Shown piece by piece: positions 38,122 to 46,875 of a stretch of 64,000 bases of DNA. The DNA lies in NCBI RefSeq assembly GCF_963676935.1, contig NZ_OY781470.1, forward strand, positions 2,328,680-2,392,679, read 5' to 3'. The notes under the pieces were generated by a model that worked only from the letters and a program-made list of their open reading frames with translations, was not told the DNA's origin and made no database searches. Position numbers and translations under genes: made by a program. This DNA is from Halarcobacter sp. (GTDB taxonomy: Bacteria > Campylobacterota > Campylobacteria > Campylobacterales > Arcobacteraceae). Every line of letters begins with the position of its first letter. Positions within the stretch are counted from its first letter, which is position 1.

Positions 38122-41100
38122 TTAAACAATTTTCCTATTTCTATATGCTAAAACAATTGTAATAAAAATAACTAATAGAGTAATGGGAACAAATGGTGGT
38201 ATATGTATAGGATCACCTGCTGCATAAGAGTGTAATCCAGCCAAATAATAGTTTACACCAAAATAGGTCATAATAATAGAAGAGTAAGATATTAAAGATA
38301 AAGAAGAAAAAATAAAATTTGATGCTAAACCTTTAATATAATGAAGATGTAAAATTACTGCATAAATCAAAATAGATACTAAAGTCCAAGTCTCTTTTGG
38401 ATCCCATCCCCAATATCTTCCCCATGACTCATTTGCCCAAATTCCACCTAAAAAATTTCCTATTACAAGTAAAACCAAACCAATTATCATTGCCATTTCA
38501 TTTATTCTTCTAGCTTCTTTAATAGAGATTTTTATTGATTCTTGTTTTAAATTGCTTTTATTTCTATTTGCAAAAATAAAAAATACCAATGTCAAAAAAC
38601 CTAAGATAGCACTTAATCCCAAAAACCCATAGCTAGCTGTAATCACACTTACATGAATAGTAAGCCAATATGATTTTAATACAGGGGTTAAAGTTGTTAT
38701 TTGAGGTTCTAACCAAGATAAGTGGGCTACAAATAGAGTAATTCCACTTAAAAGTGAAGTGGTTGCTAAAGCTAAAATTGATTGTTTTGAGAAAATTATT
38801 CCTGCTAATACAATTGCCCAAGCTATATAAATCATAGATTCATAACCATTTGACCAAGGAGCATGACCTGAAACATACCATCTAAGAGCTAATCCAAAAG
38901 TAAGAATAATAAAACTTATAATAAATACTATTAAAAAAGCTTTTGATACTTTGTCTAAAGTAAGTGTTGGTTTAAATATCTTTACAAATACAAAAATCAA
39001 TAAAATCAAACCTAAAATTAAATAAATAGGTGTAAGGTTTTTAAATATATTATATTTATTAAATAAAAGTTCAGCATCAATTTTCCACTGATTAGGAAAA
39101 ATATCACTTGCATATTTTTTCTGATAATTAATAATCTCATCAAGGGCTATATTAGCTTCTGTCCAAGAACTCTTATTCTCATTTGCATTTTTTAAAGCTA
39201 TAAAATAGTTATCCATTAGTTTTGCTATATTTCTTGCTTCTTGTTCATTTAAGGCTCCAACTTTGTCATTAATAACTGAAATTGCTAAAGTTGGGTCAAG
39301 CCATTTGTTATTTTTGTCATCAATTTTAGGGAAAAGCTTTAAAAAAGCACCAGAAAATAGGTTATAAATAATATTTAATCGCTCATCAACTTTTATAACT
39401 TCTTTATCATATGTTGTTCTCTCAGAGGGCTTCTTTTTATTGATAATCTCTAAATCATCTTCTAATTTATATTTTCCTAAATTGCCATAAATATCATCAA
39501 ATCTAAAATACTTCTTACCATTAGGCACACTTAAGACCCTTTTTAATTTAATATTATTTACTCTAATAATTGGTATCTTTTGCCACTGTCTTGGATTAAT
39601 AAGCATACTTATAAATAATTGATTGGCATCTAATCCATATAAACTCTCTTTTCTCATAACCTTATTCATAATCTCAATTGCTAAAGAGTTTAAAGGTTTA
39701 ATTCTTCCTTGATAATCTTGTATCAAAACAGAACCCAATTTATTGGCATGATTTATATCTATATTTTTTAAAAGTTCTAAATCAATATCCTTTGCATTGA
39801 CATTTGCATTAAAGACAAATAAAAAGCATAAAAATAAAGCACTTAATACATTTTTTAATTCATATCTTGTTTTAGCCAATTTTTGGAATCTTCCATTTTT
39901 CATAAAAAGACTAAAAATAAGTCCTGTAAAAAGTAAAAAATATCCTATATATGTGGGGATGACTCCTGGGTCTTTATTTACTGAAAGTATTGTTGCTGTT
40001 TCATTCATAGTGTATGAACTTTGAAAAAACTTAAACCCCTTATAACTTAAGGGATTGTTCATTGAGATTAATTGTTCAAATGTTATATCATCTTTCATAT
40101 CATAAACTTTTACATAACTAGAATATGTTGATGGTGATTTTGAACCAGGATATCTTTCCAATTTAAAATCATTTAGGTATAAAGAAAAAGGAAGTTCAAT
40201 TATCTTTGCTCCCCAAGATAGTTTTAGAGTTTTATCATCTAATTTTATTGTTTTTTTATAACCTTGATTTGAACCACCTTTTCCAAAAAGTGAAACTTCA
40301 CTTATCTTTCCTTTATAATTTAACTTTGCAATGACTGCATTTAATTGTTTATCTTTTTTTACTAAAGTTTTATCAATACTTATAACTTCTACCTTTCCTG
40401 ATACAGAAAAATCTGGTGTAACAAATCTAGTTTGTGCAACCATATAAATAATATCATTTCGTAAAGGGATAGCCTCATTTGCTTTTGTACTTCCTTGTCC
40501 CACACCATCCATAAAATTGTAAGTTATTGATACATTTGATTTTATATATATTTGCCTATCTTTTGTAAAAAAATTTACTTTTGGTTTTGAGTTATCTTCT
40601 ATATTTTTATTTAGTGAAAAATTCGTATATTTATCAGAGTATATTTTTTTATTTTTTAAATCAATACTTCTAGCCCCTGTTAAATCAGTTATTATTAGGT
40701 TAACCATAGGTTTTCCACCATTAACTGTAATTATTTTTTCAGCTGCATTTGGTACAAATCTCTCAAACTCTAAACTTAAATCTTCATCTATTTTTAAATC
40801 AAAATCTGTTTGAGAAAGTTGAGTCATCAATACTTTTTTATCTTTTTTTACTATCTCTTTTTTATCTTTAGTCAATAAAACAGCTTGAATATATTCATCA
40901 TTTGACACCATTTTATTTTGGATTGTAGATTCGGGAATTGTCATGATTCCTTCATATCCTAAATATCTAGTTAATCCAGCACCTAATAAAATAAAAGCAA
41001 ATGAGATATGAATAAAGAAAATAAAAAACTTTTTAATTTTGTACATTTTAAACCAGATAATATTTGCTAGTGATGATAATACAAGTATTAACATGATAAG

Positions 41101-41253
41101 TTCAAACCATGTTTTATTATATACAAATGATTTTGCACCAAGAGTATCATAATCATTTTCAATAAATGTGGCAACGGCACATGAAAAAGCAAAAAGTAAC
41201 ATCAAAACTGTTGCTGTCTCAATTGATAAAATATTTTTTAATAGTTTTTTCAT
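38122..41253 (-). CDS. nrfI: CcsBA-type cytochrome c synthase (NrfI-like)
   Basis: System II cytochrome c maturation fusion of ResB/CcsB and CcsA, 1043 residues. The N-terminal ResB half has helices around ATVLMLLFAFSCAVATFIE and ILVLSSLANIIWF and a large periplasmic domain. A middle linker follows, and the C-terminal CcsA half has several helices and the haem-handling WWD block ANESWGRYWGWDPKETW, plus GLHSYAAGDPIHIPP. It transports haem and attaches it to apocytochromes. Position after nrfHA matches Wolinella nrfHAI, where NrfI is needed for the CxxCK haem of NrfA. A start 12 codons further up (41289) is possible, but AGGGAAGAG directly before the 41253 ATG decides this one. Confidence 0.93.
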   Translation of the reverse strand: MKKLLKNILSIETATVLMLLFAFSCAVATFIENDYDTLGAKSFVYNKTWFELIMLILVLSSLANIIWFKMYKIKKFFIFFIHISFAFILLGAGLTRYLGYEGIMTIPESTIQNKMVSNDEYIQAVLLTKDKKEIVKKDKKVLMTQLSQTDFDLKIDEDLSLEFERFVPNAAEKIITVNGGKPMVNLIITDLTGARSIDLKNKKIYSDKYTNFSLNKNIEDNSKPKVNFFTKDRQIYIKSNVSITYNFMDGVGQGSTKANEAIPLRNDIIYMVAQTRFVTPDFSVSGKVEVISIDKTLVKKDKQLNAVIAKLNYKGKISEVSLFGKGGSNQGYKKTIKLDDKTLKLSWGAKIIELPFSLYLNDFKLERYPGSKSPSTYSSYVKVYDMKDDITFEQLISMNNPLSYKGFKFFQSSYTMNETATILSVNKDPGVIPTYIGYFLLFTGLIFSLFMKNGRFQKLAKTRYELKNVLSALFLCFLFVFNANVNAKDIDLELLKNIDINHANKLGSVLIQDYQGRIKPLNSLAIEIMNKVMRKESLYGLDANQLFISMLINPRQWQKIPIIRVNNIKLKRVLSVPNGKKYFRFDDIYGNLGKYKLEDDLEIINKKKPSERTTYDKEVIKVDERLNIIYNLFSGAFLKLFPKIDDKNNKWLDPTLAISVINDKVGALNEQEARNIAKLMDNYFIALKNANENKSSWTEANIALDEIINYQKKYASDIFPNQWKIDAELLFNKYNIFKNLTPIYLILGLILLIFVFVKIFKPTLTLDKVSKAFLIVFIISFIILTFGLALRWYVSGHAPWSNGYESMIYIAWAIVLAGIIFSKQSILALATTSLLSGITLFVAHLSWLEPQITTLTPVLKSYWLTIHVSVITASYGFLGLSAILGFLTLVFFIFANRNKSNLKQESIKISIKEARRINEMAMIIGLVLLVIGNFLGGIWANESWGRYWGWDPKETWTLVSILIYAVILHLHYIKGLASNFIFSSLSLISYSSIIMTYFGVNYYLAGLHSYAAGDPIHIPPFVPITLLVIFITIVLAYRNRKIV

Positions 41254-41280
41254 CTCTTCCCTAAAAATTATACAATTAAT

Positions 41281-41364
41281 AAATAACACCTAAATTAGTA
41301 GGAGAGAAGTAACTAAAGGTGTTATTTAGTAAAAGTATAAAGAAAAGAGGAAAACCTCTTTTCT
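41281..41364 (-). terminator. Two hairpins between nrfA and nrfI
   Basis: A perfect 10-bp stem AGAAAAGAGG-AAAA-CCTCTTTTCT (41341-41364) lies just after the nrfA stop. A perfect 11-bp inverted repeat, AAATAACACCT / AGGTGTTATTT (41281-41291 and 41317-41327), follows it. Neither ends in a strong T run on the minus strand. They may attenuate or process the nrfHA-nrfI message rather than end it. Confidence 0.5.
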
Positions 41365-41382
41365 AAATATGTAATTTAAAGT

Positions 41383-42873
41383 CTAGTTATAAGAAGTTTT
41401 ATCTTCAATACCCTCTGTTGATTTAGGATTGTAGATACCTTTTTTCTCTGCTTCTTTTTTCCACTCAATTAGAAGACCACTTTTAAATTTTTCCTTGTCA
41501 TCCACAAGTTTTTTAAATGGTAATCCAACAATCTCTTGAGCTTTCTCTTTCGAAGTTGCTTGTGGTGCTTTATAATCAGCTGCACCATGTTTTGCTAAGA
41601 TTTTAGCCAATTTAATTCTAGCATTTCCTGCTTTTTCTAATGCAGTTGCTAAAACTCTTAAAGTCTCTTCAGGAGCATGGAAAAATGCTGGATGTGATGC
41701 TACTGCATAATCCCATCTCCATTGAGCGTGTCTAATATCTTTTAATACAGGAGCCATCTCCTCTTTAGTTGCACCAACTTCCCAAGCTTTTCCAGCTTCT
41801 AAGTGAGCAGCAGCAAGTTGTTTCATAGCTTTTTCATGTAACTCATTTTTTCTTTCTTTTTTCTCATTAATTGTTTTAAGTAATGAGTCTTCAGAAACTC
41901 TATGGCAAGTCATACAAGTATTTTCCATATTATCTAATGGATTTCCAATTTTATGGTCTGTATATTTAACTCCACCTTCTCTTTTATATGGCATATGACA
42001 ATCTGCACAAGATACATTATTTTTACCATGTGCTCCTGTTTTCCACATCTCATAACCTGGATGTTGAGCTTTTAACATAGGTGTTTTAGAAATTTTATGT
42101 GTCCAATCTGTGAAATTAATATTGTCATAATATTTTTCCATATCATCAACTGAAGTTCCTTCTGCCCATGGTAAAGTAACAACAGCCGCTTTTTTACCAT
42201 TAGGTGTATCAGTTTTTTTGAAATAATACTCAACATGACATTGTGCACAAACCATTGTTCTCATCTCTTGGTGAGTTGCATCAGCTAACGAAGTTTCACC
42301 ATTTGCTTGTAAAGCAGTATCTAAGTATTTTCTATTTACTTGAAGCTCCATAGTTTCAGGATTATGACAATCTACACAACCAATTGGATTAATAATATCT
42401 GAACCATATTTTGCCCATTTTCCAGTAAAGTACTCTAAGTCACCTTGCTCATTCATGATTCTAGGAACATCAGGTGATTTACATGTCCAACATGCCGTTG
42501 GCATTGGTCCAGTTTTACTATCTACTGGTGCACCTGTTCTAAGAGTATTTCTATTATCTTCTATTGCATAGAAGTGTCCTCTTGGAGCATTATAATCTTT
42601 TGCAAAACCATAACCAGCCCATAAAACAACTAACTCAGGATATTTTTCTAACATATCCTCAATTTTATCACTTTGTTTTGTTTGTTTCCAAGAATCATAT
42701 TCTCTTGGGTAAAACTTTTTAAACTCTTCGTTTTTAGTTTCCCATTTGTCAATTTTTGGAACAGAGTTTATAATTTTTTGTTCCTCTTTTTTCTCATTAA
42801 TAGATGCAACTAATGCACTTAAACAGCCAATTGCTATTAATGAAGCTACAAGTAAGACTTTAAACTTTTTCAT
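41383..42873 (-). CDS. nrfA: Ammonia-forming cytochrome c nitrite reductase
   Basis: Periplasmic pentahaem enzyme reducing nitrite to ammonium with six electrons. The 496 residues have a signal peptide (KVLLVASLIAIGCLSALVAS). Haem motifs in order are CWTCK (active-site haem with lysine ligand), CVDCH, CAQCH, CADCH and CMTCH. The catalytic neighbourhood includes VEYYFK (Tyr after the third haem) and KAQHPGYEMW (conserved Gln and His). All ligands expected of NrfA are visible. It is 14 bp from nrfH, its membrane electron donor. The CxxCK motif explains the dedicated NrfI synthase encoded downstream. Confidence 0.98.
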   Translation of the reverse strand: MKKFKVLLVASLIAIGCLSALVASINEKKEEQKIINSVPKIDKWETKNEEFKKFYPREYDSWKQTKQSDKIEDMLEKYPELVVLWAGYGFAKDYNAPRGHFYAIEDNRNTLRTGAPVDSKTGPMPTACWTCKSPDVPRIMNEQGDLEYFTGKWAKYGSDIINPIGCVDCHNPETMELQVNRKYLDTALQANGETSLADATHQEMRTMVCAQCHVEYYFKKTDTPNGKKAAVVTLPWAEGTSVDDMEKYYDNINFTDWTHKISKTPMLKAQHPGYEMWKTGAHGKNNVSCADCHMPYKREGGVKYTDHKIGNPLDNMENTCMTCHRVSEDSLLKTINEKKERKNELHEKAMKQLAAAHLEAGKAWEVGATKEEMAPVLKDIRHAQWRWDYAVASHPAFFHAPEETLRVLATALEKAGNARIKLAKILAKHGAADYKAPQATSKEKAQEIVGLPFKKLVDDKEKFKSGLLIEWKKEAEKKGIYNPKSTEGIEDKTSYN

Positions 42874-42887
42874 CTTTCTTTTCCTTC

Positions 42888-43424
42888 TTATTTCATTCTT
42901 TCTTTTACACCAATACTATATGGAGTTGATGTTAAACTTCTAACTTTGCCATGAGGTGTAAACTTATGGCATTCCCAACATTTTCGATCAGCTTTTAAAC
43001 TATCCTCTTCTGAACCATGGTAATTATCTGCATTAAGTCCCATTTGAGATGTTAAATCTCCATGACATCTAATACAATTTGCTTGTACTCTGTTTGCCCC
43101 ATCTTCACTTATGTCAATATTATTTTCATAAGTGTTTAAGGTAAAGGCAACTGAGTGATTCCAACCATCGATTGCTTTTGATTTGTATTTAGCAACCACA
43201 TCACCAACAGGCAAGTGACAATCCACACATGTTGCAACATTCTTATGAGAACTTTTTGACCATGTTGCATATGCAGAATTCATCGTATGACAATTGATAC
43301 AGGCTTTGGGATCACTTGACAGGTATGACAACATTTTTGATGCATGCACTGTATAAGCAAATAAACCAACGGCAATAAGAAAAGCTAAAATTGATCCATA
43401 GACTACAATTTTTTCTCTTTCCAT
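42888..43424 (-). CDS. nrfH: NrfH tetrahaem quinol dehydrogenase
   Basis: Membrane-anchored NapC/NirT-family cytochrome c that oxidises menaquinol and feeds NrfA. The 178 residues have an N-terminal helix (IVVYGSILAFLIAVGLFAYTV, split from its flanks) and four haem motifs: CINCH, CVDCH, CIRCH and CWECH. CINCHTMN contains the methionine near the first haem typical of NrfH. The ATG at 43424 has AAAGGA 6 bp upstream. The longer frame starting at 43445 would begin at or above the predicted transcription start, so I reject it. Confidence 0.95.
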   Translation of the reverse strand: MEREKIVVYGSILAFLIAVGLFAYTVHASKMLSYLSSDPKACINCHTMNSAYATWSKSSHKNVATCVDCHLPVGDVVAKYKSKAIDGWNHSVAFTLNTYENNIDISEDGANRVQANCIRCHGDLTSQMGLNADNYHGSEEDSLKADRKCWECHKFTPHGKVRSLTSTPYSIGVKERMK

Positions 43425-43449
43425 TCTTAATCCTTTAAATTGCATTAGA

Positions 43450-43492
43450 AGTATAAGTTAAATTTCAACTTAAATCCTTGACCTATGTCAAG
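43450..43492 (-). promoter_or_regulatory. nrf promoter with FNR/DNR-type site in class II position
   Basis: The perfect dyad CTTGAC-CTAT-GTCAAG (43477-43492) matches the TTGAY-N4-RTCAA half-site pattern of CRP/FNR-family regulators. A TATACT -10 hexamer lies at 43450-43455 on the minus strand. With a start near 43443, the dyad centre falls at -41.5, the canonical class II activator position. Control by oxygen limitation, nitrite or nitric oxide is inferred; no such regulator gene is in the window. Confidence 0.7.
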
Positions 43493-43812
43493 AATGAATA
43501 TTTAGTCATACTATAAGATGGTACTTTGTAGTTGATTTTAGTTATTTACTTAAAATATCATTTATTTTAATTATGTATTGTTAATAGTAAATTTTATTTT
43601 ACTTTATTTAAAATAAAGTTTTTAAGGTAGTTATATAGTTTTATTTATAAGCTTTAATTATATATATTTTTTTCTTTATAAAATAGTAAGTTAATTTATA
43701 AAAAATTATACTAATTTTTGAATTTGTTAAATTATTGAAAAGCTTATTTTGAAAAATGAAATATAAATCCCAAAATTTTACACAACAAACTATTTTGAAA
43801 TAAAAAATGCAT
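43493..43812. other. AT-rich spacer upstream of nrfH
   Basis: About 320 bp with no open reading frame of note, very low G+C and no repeat I would defend. It lies between the nrf promoter region and the terminator of the candidate small RNA. Confidence 0.5.
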
Positions 43813-43916
43813 AAAAAAAGCTCCCTAAGGAGCCTTCTTTTATATTTAAGAGATTATGAAAAATTCGCTTTTTTCATTATCTTAAGAATGTGTTCGCAAT
43901 TCATTCTTAAGTTATA
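43813..43916 (-). ncRNA. Candidate small RNA with three hairpins and intrinsic terminator
   Basis: On the minus strand a TATAAT box (43922-43927) predicts a start near 43915. The transcript would fold into hairpin 1, CTTAAGAATG / CATTCTTAAG (43902-43911 with 43881-43890, 11-nt loop). Hairpin 2 is ATGAAAAA / TTTTTCAT (43870-43877 with 43856-43863, 6-nt loop). Hairpin 3 is the terminator GCTCC-TTAG-GGAGC (43829-43833 with 43820-43824), followed by seven T (43813-43819). Loops 1 and 2 both expose GCGAA. No coding potential is seen. It lies between divergent nrfH and porin genes, where a terminator would otherwise have nothing to terminate. Not recognised as a known RNA family. Confidence 0.5.
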
Positions 43917-44045
43917 AGAAAATTATAATCTATAAGTATTAATCATAATCTAATACTAAATTAATGTTTAGTTAATGAACTAAGAGTTAGTTTCTCCAAT
44001 ACTCTCTTTATAATACAAGTATTTTTTATTTCCAAAATTTAAAAT

Positions 44046-44078
44046 TGCGATTAAACTGCGATTTTATTTAATTATATT
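44046..44078 (+). promoter_or_regulatory. Porin promoter: TGCGATT direct repeat plus -10
   Basis: TGCGATT-AAAC-TGCGATT (44046-44063, 11-bp period), then exactly 9 bp, then TATATT (44073-44078) as -10. The same element and spacing occur upstream of dmpQ and mdh. It is a predicted binding site for an OmpR-type response regulator. The predicted start is near 44085, giving a leader of about 90 nt. Confidence 0.6.
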
Positions 44079-44092
44079 TAATGCCAAGATTC

Positions 44093-44147
44093 ACACTAAA
44101 TACAAGTTTATAATTTTGCGAATTTTATATAAACAAGTATTTAGTGT
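44093..44147 (+). repeat. 11-bp inverted repeat in the porin leader
   Basis: ACACTAAATAC (44093-44103) and its exact complement GTATTTAGTGT (44137-44147), separated by 33 bp. It falls inside the predicted 5' untranslated region, so it could form a long stem-loop protecting the mRNA, or be a pair of operator half-sites. Confidence 0.55.
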
Positions 44148-44176
44148 ATTAATTAAAATTGACATAAGGGAATAAA

Positions 44177-45400
44177 ATGAAAAAAATCTTAGGACTGAGT
44201 ATGATTACTTCTTTCGTTCTATCAACATCAACGTATGCAGATAGTATTTCAGAGGCATTTGATAATCTTGAAGTTAATGGAGAAATTAAGTTAGGTTTCG
44301 TAAGTTCTGACTTTTTAGGAGCTGCTAAAACTGATAAAGTAACAGCAATAGGTGGAAGTTTATCTGCAGTAACAGGTTCTTTCTATGGATTAAAAGCTGG
44401 AGTAACTTTTCAAGCAGCTACAATTTTAAGTGATGATACAAAAAATAATCCAACTAATATATTTTCTGTAAACAATACAAGTTATAGAACATCTTTCTTT
44501 GATACAGATGGAGTATCTCTTTCTGAATCATATTTAGAATACACAATAGTTAATACAACATTTAAAGCTGGTAGACAATATATTCATACACCCATTGTTA
44601 ATAATGCAATAGAAGGTAAATCTTCAGAAGCGATTGTTAAAGACTCTTTTGAAGCATATCTATTAACAAATACTGATATACCAGATACAACACTTGTAGC
44701 TGGTTATATTGATAAATTTCAAGCTCAGAATAATGGGAATAGTGAATTTAACGATTTTGCAGATTTAGAAGATGGTGCTTATACCTTATATATTAAAAAT
44801 AATTCTATTGAAAACTTAACTTTACAAGCACAATATTTAGATATAGATGGAAATACAACTGCTGCTGATACTGATTTATTTTATTTACAAGCTGACTACC
44901 AAGCGGGACCTCATACTTTAAGTGCACAATATTATAGATCTTCAGTAAACAAGCAAGTTGGAAAAATGTATGGATTGAAAGCTACTGGGCCACTTGGATT
45001 AGGCAAATTAGGTTATCTAGTAGGTTATTCTTCAAGTATGGATGATATTAATGCCGTTTATACAGGTGCTGGTGCTGGTGCAACAGATTCAGTGTTTACA
45101 GCATTACCCGTTCATGATGGTGAAGTTCCTGCAAGAGCAGATACAGATACAATTGTTGGAGCTATAGTAGCACCAATTGGTCCTACAACCATAATCACAT
45201 ATGCTGGAAAATCAATGTCAAATACTCATGTTTTAGGCGATGTTACAGGAATGGGAGCAATATTTATATATCCAATTACTAAAGATTTAGTTTTAAAAGC
45301 AAATTATGCACATGTAGATACAGAAAATACTCTAGCACCTGCAGGAGTTGTAAACGACACTACCGATACAGCAAGAATCTATTTATCATATAAATTCTAA
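44177..45400 (+). CDS. Outer-membrane porin (OprD/Campylobacterota type)
   Basis: A 407-residue beta-barrel protein with signal peptide (KKILGLSMITSFVLSTSTYA, cleavage before DSISEAF). The mature protein alternates short amphipathic strands and polar loops and ends in ARIYLSYKF, with the C-terminal aromatic residue required for barrel insertion. Blocks such as LEVNGEIKLGFVSSD and LEYTIVNTTFKAGRQYIHTP resemble OprD-like porins of this phylum. The promoter carries the regulatory repeat shared with the catechol operon, so uptake of an aromatic or acidic substrate linked to phenol degradation is a reasonable inference. Confidence 0.82.
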   Translation: MKKILGLSMITSFVLSTSTYADSISEAFDNLEVNGEIKLGFVSSDFLGAAKTDKVTAIGGSLSAVTGSFYGLKAGVTFQAATILSDDTKNNPTNIFSVNNTSYRTSFFDTDGVSLSESYLEYTIVNTTFKAGRQYIHTPIVNNAIEGKSSEAIVKDSFEAYLLTNTDIPDTTLVAGYIDKFQAQNNGNSEFNDFADLEDGAYTLYIKNNSIENLTLQAQYLDIDGNTTAADTDLFYLQADYQAGPHTLSAQYYRSSVNKQVGKMYGLKATGPLGLGKLGYLVGYSSSMDDINAVYTGAGAGATDSVFTALPVHDGEVPARADTDTIVGAIVAPIGPTTIITYAGKSMSNTHVLGDVTGMGAIFIYPITKDLVLKANYAHVDTENTLAPAGVVNDTTDTARIYLSYKF

Positions 45401-45406
45401 ATTTTC

Positions 45407-45439
45407 GTGCCCTTTCAACCCTCCTCCAGGGAAGGGCAC
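45407..45439 (+). terminator. Hairpin after the porin gene
   Basis: A GC-rich stem GTGCCCTT...AAGGGCAC (45407-45414 with 45432-45439) with an inner CCCT/AGGG pairing, 6 bp after the porin stop. No T run follows, but this is the strongest hairpin in the area. Confidence 0.65.
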
Positions 45440-45842
45440 ACCTTATAAATTAAACAATTAGATATTTTCAAAAAACTCTAACCTTGCAATACTAATTAAT
45501 ATAGATTTTTTTATGATTAAAATAAATTAATGTACAATTTGAAAAAGTTTATAAACAAGCTTGAATTAATTTTGAAAGATAAGATGAAAAAGAATTATAA
45601 AAATTATACTTATATTTATAAGAAAAAAATGTAACCCTAAATAATCTTTCATAAAATACCTTAATTTTATATTTGGATAAAAAGATATTATAAAAATAAA
45701 GTTGTATATTTATCGCGAATTAATATTTAAAATACTATTTAGAATTTTACTATATAACAAAAACAAAAAGAGTTTGAGAAATTAGAAAATTGAATCTATA
45801 TATTTTTATAACTAATCAAAATATATTGCTGCATAAAAATTC
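45440..45842. other. AT-rich intergenic stretch between convergent genes
   Basis: About 400 bp with no gene I can support; only frames of fewer than 20 codons without useful ribosome-binding sites. A single CGCGAAT half-site occurs at 45714-45720 but lacks the second half at 11 bp. Possibly decayed sequence. Confidence 0.5.
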
Positions 45843-46721
45843 TCAATTTTGTAAAAGAAAATATAAAACTACTGGAATATAAATAATACTAGCTAAAGTC
45901 CCAACTGCAACTACTGATGCAACCATACTAGAATCATGATTATATTTTTCAGCTAAAATTGCATTTAAAACAGCAGGTGGCAAAATAGAAAAAAGTATTA
46001 ATAAATTAATCTGTAAGGGCGTATACTCAAAAATAGTCATTGCAAAAAATGCCATTATAAGCCCAGAAAGAGGACATAAAACTGCTCCAATTAACCCTAC
46101 TTTTAAATTTTTAAAACTTACAGTTGATAATCTAACACCAAGTGAAAATAGTATTAAAGGAATAGCCACTTGTGAAATTATCTCAACGGATGGTAAAAAA
46201 AGTGTAGGTAAATGTAAATCAAAATAATTAAAACAAAGACCAAATATTGTTGCAATTATAACAGGGTTTTTAAAAAGTTCTAAAACCTTTATATTACCTC
46301 CATACATATAAACAGCAATTGTAAACTGCCCTATTACTTGAACTAAAGATAAAGCTATAAACATAGCCATAGCCTCTTGACCAAAAGCAAAAAGTGATAA
46401 AGGAAGTCCTAGATTTATAGAGTTGTTAAACATCATTGTAGGAAGAAAAGCTTTAATATTTACATTTAAATATTTTAAAAATGGATATAAAATTAAACCT
46501 GAACCTAATACTACTATAACTGCACCTATAGAAAAATATCCTAAAACTTTTATTGAGGGAAGTTTTTCACTAATAGCATAAAATATCAAGATGGGAATAA
46601 AAATATCAAGATTGATTTTATTTGGAATATCCATACTAATTTTTTTATATTTTGCATATGCATAACCAATTGAGCTAGCTAATATTACTGGCATAAGTAT
46701 ATTTAATATTTGATATATCAT
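45843..46721 (-). CDS. AEC-family transporter
   Basis: A 292-residue membrane protein with ten predicted helices of the auxin efflux carrier family (IYQILNILMPVILASSIGYAYAK at the start, ILAEKYNHDSSMVASVVAVGTLAS near the end; both split here). It has the helix-break motifs typical of the BART superfamily. Bacterial members export or import dicarboxylates such as malate and malonate. It follows the catechol operon on the same strand but is separated by a 154-bp spacer with a strong hairpin, so its link to aromatic catabolism is only positional. Confidence 0.85.
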   Translation of the reverse strand: MIYQILNILMPVILASSIGYAYAKYKKISMDIPNKINLDIFIPILIFYAISEKLPSIKVLGYFSIGAVIVVLGSGLILYPFLKYLNVNIKAFLPTMMFNNSINLGLPLSLFAFGQEAMAMFIALSLVQVIGQFTIAVYMYGGNIKVLELFKNPVIIATIFGLCFNYFDLHLPTLFLPSVEIISQVAIPLILFSLGVRLSTVSFKNLKVGLIGAVLCPLSGLIMAFFAMTIFEYTPLQINLLILFSILPPAVLNAILAEKYNHDSSMVASVVAVGTLASIIYIPVVLYFLLQN

Positions 46722-46805
46722 CTATCTTCTTTGATTACATTTTTCTTTTAAAAAACCATCATCTACTATAGATGAAAATAATGGCAAAGGATCCTCATTT
46801 TTTAT

Positions 46806-46834
46806 GCCCTTTTATAATCTTCATATAAAAGGGC
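46806..46834 (-). terminator. Hairpin downstream of the catechol operon
   Basis: A perfect 11-bp inverted repeat, GCCCTTTTATA-N7-TATAAAAGGGC, about 42 bp after the dmpD stop. It lacks a T run in the minus direction and has one in the plus direction. It is probably the end of the long dmp transcript. Confidence 0.55.
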
Positions 46835-46875
46835 AACTTTTAATTTTTTAGCCTTTATATAATTAGTTAATTATA

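Noticed and set aside
41254-41289. Longer N-terminus for the cytochrome c synthase
   Set aside because: Twelve extra codons overlap a stem and a TATAAT-like word, while AGGGAAGAG precedes the internal ATG.
45714-45720. Fourth copy of the catabolic control element
   Set aside because: Only one CGCGAAT half-site; the partner 11 bp away and the promoter context between convergent genes are missing.
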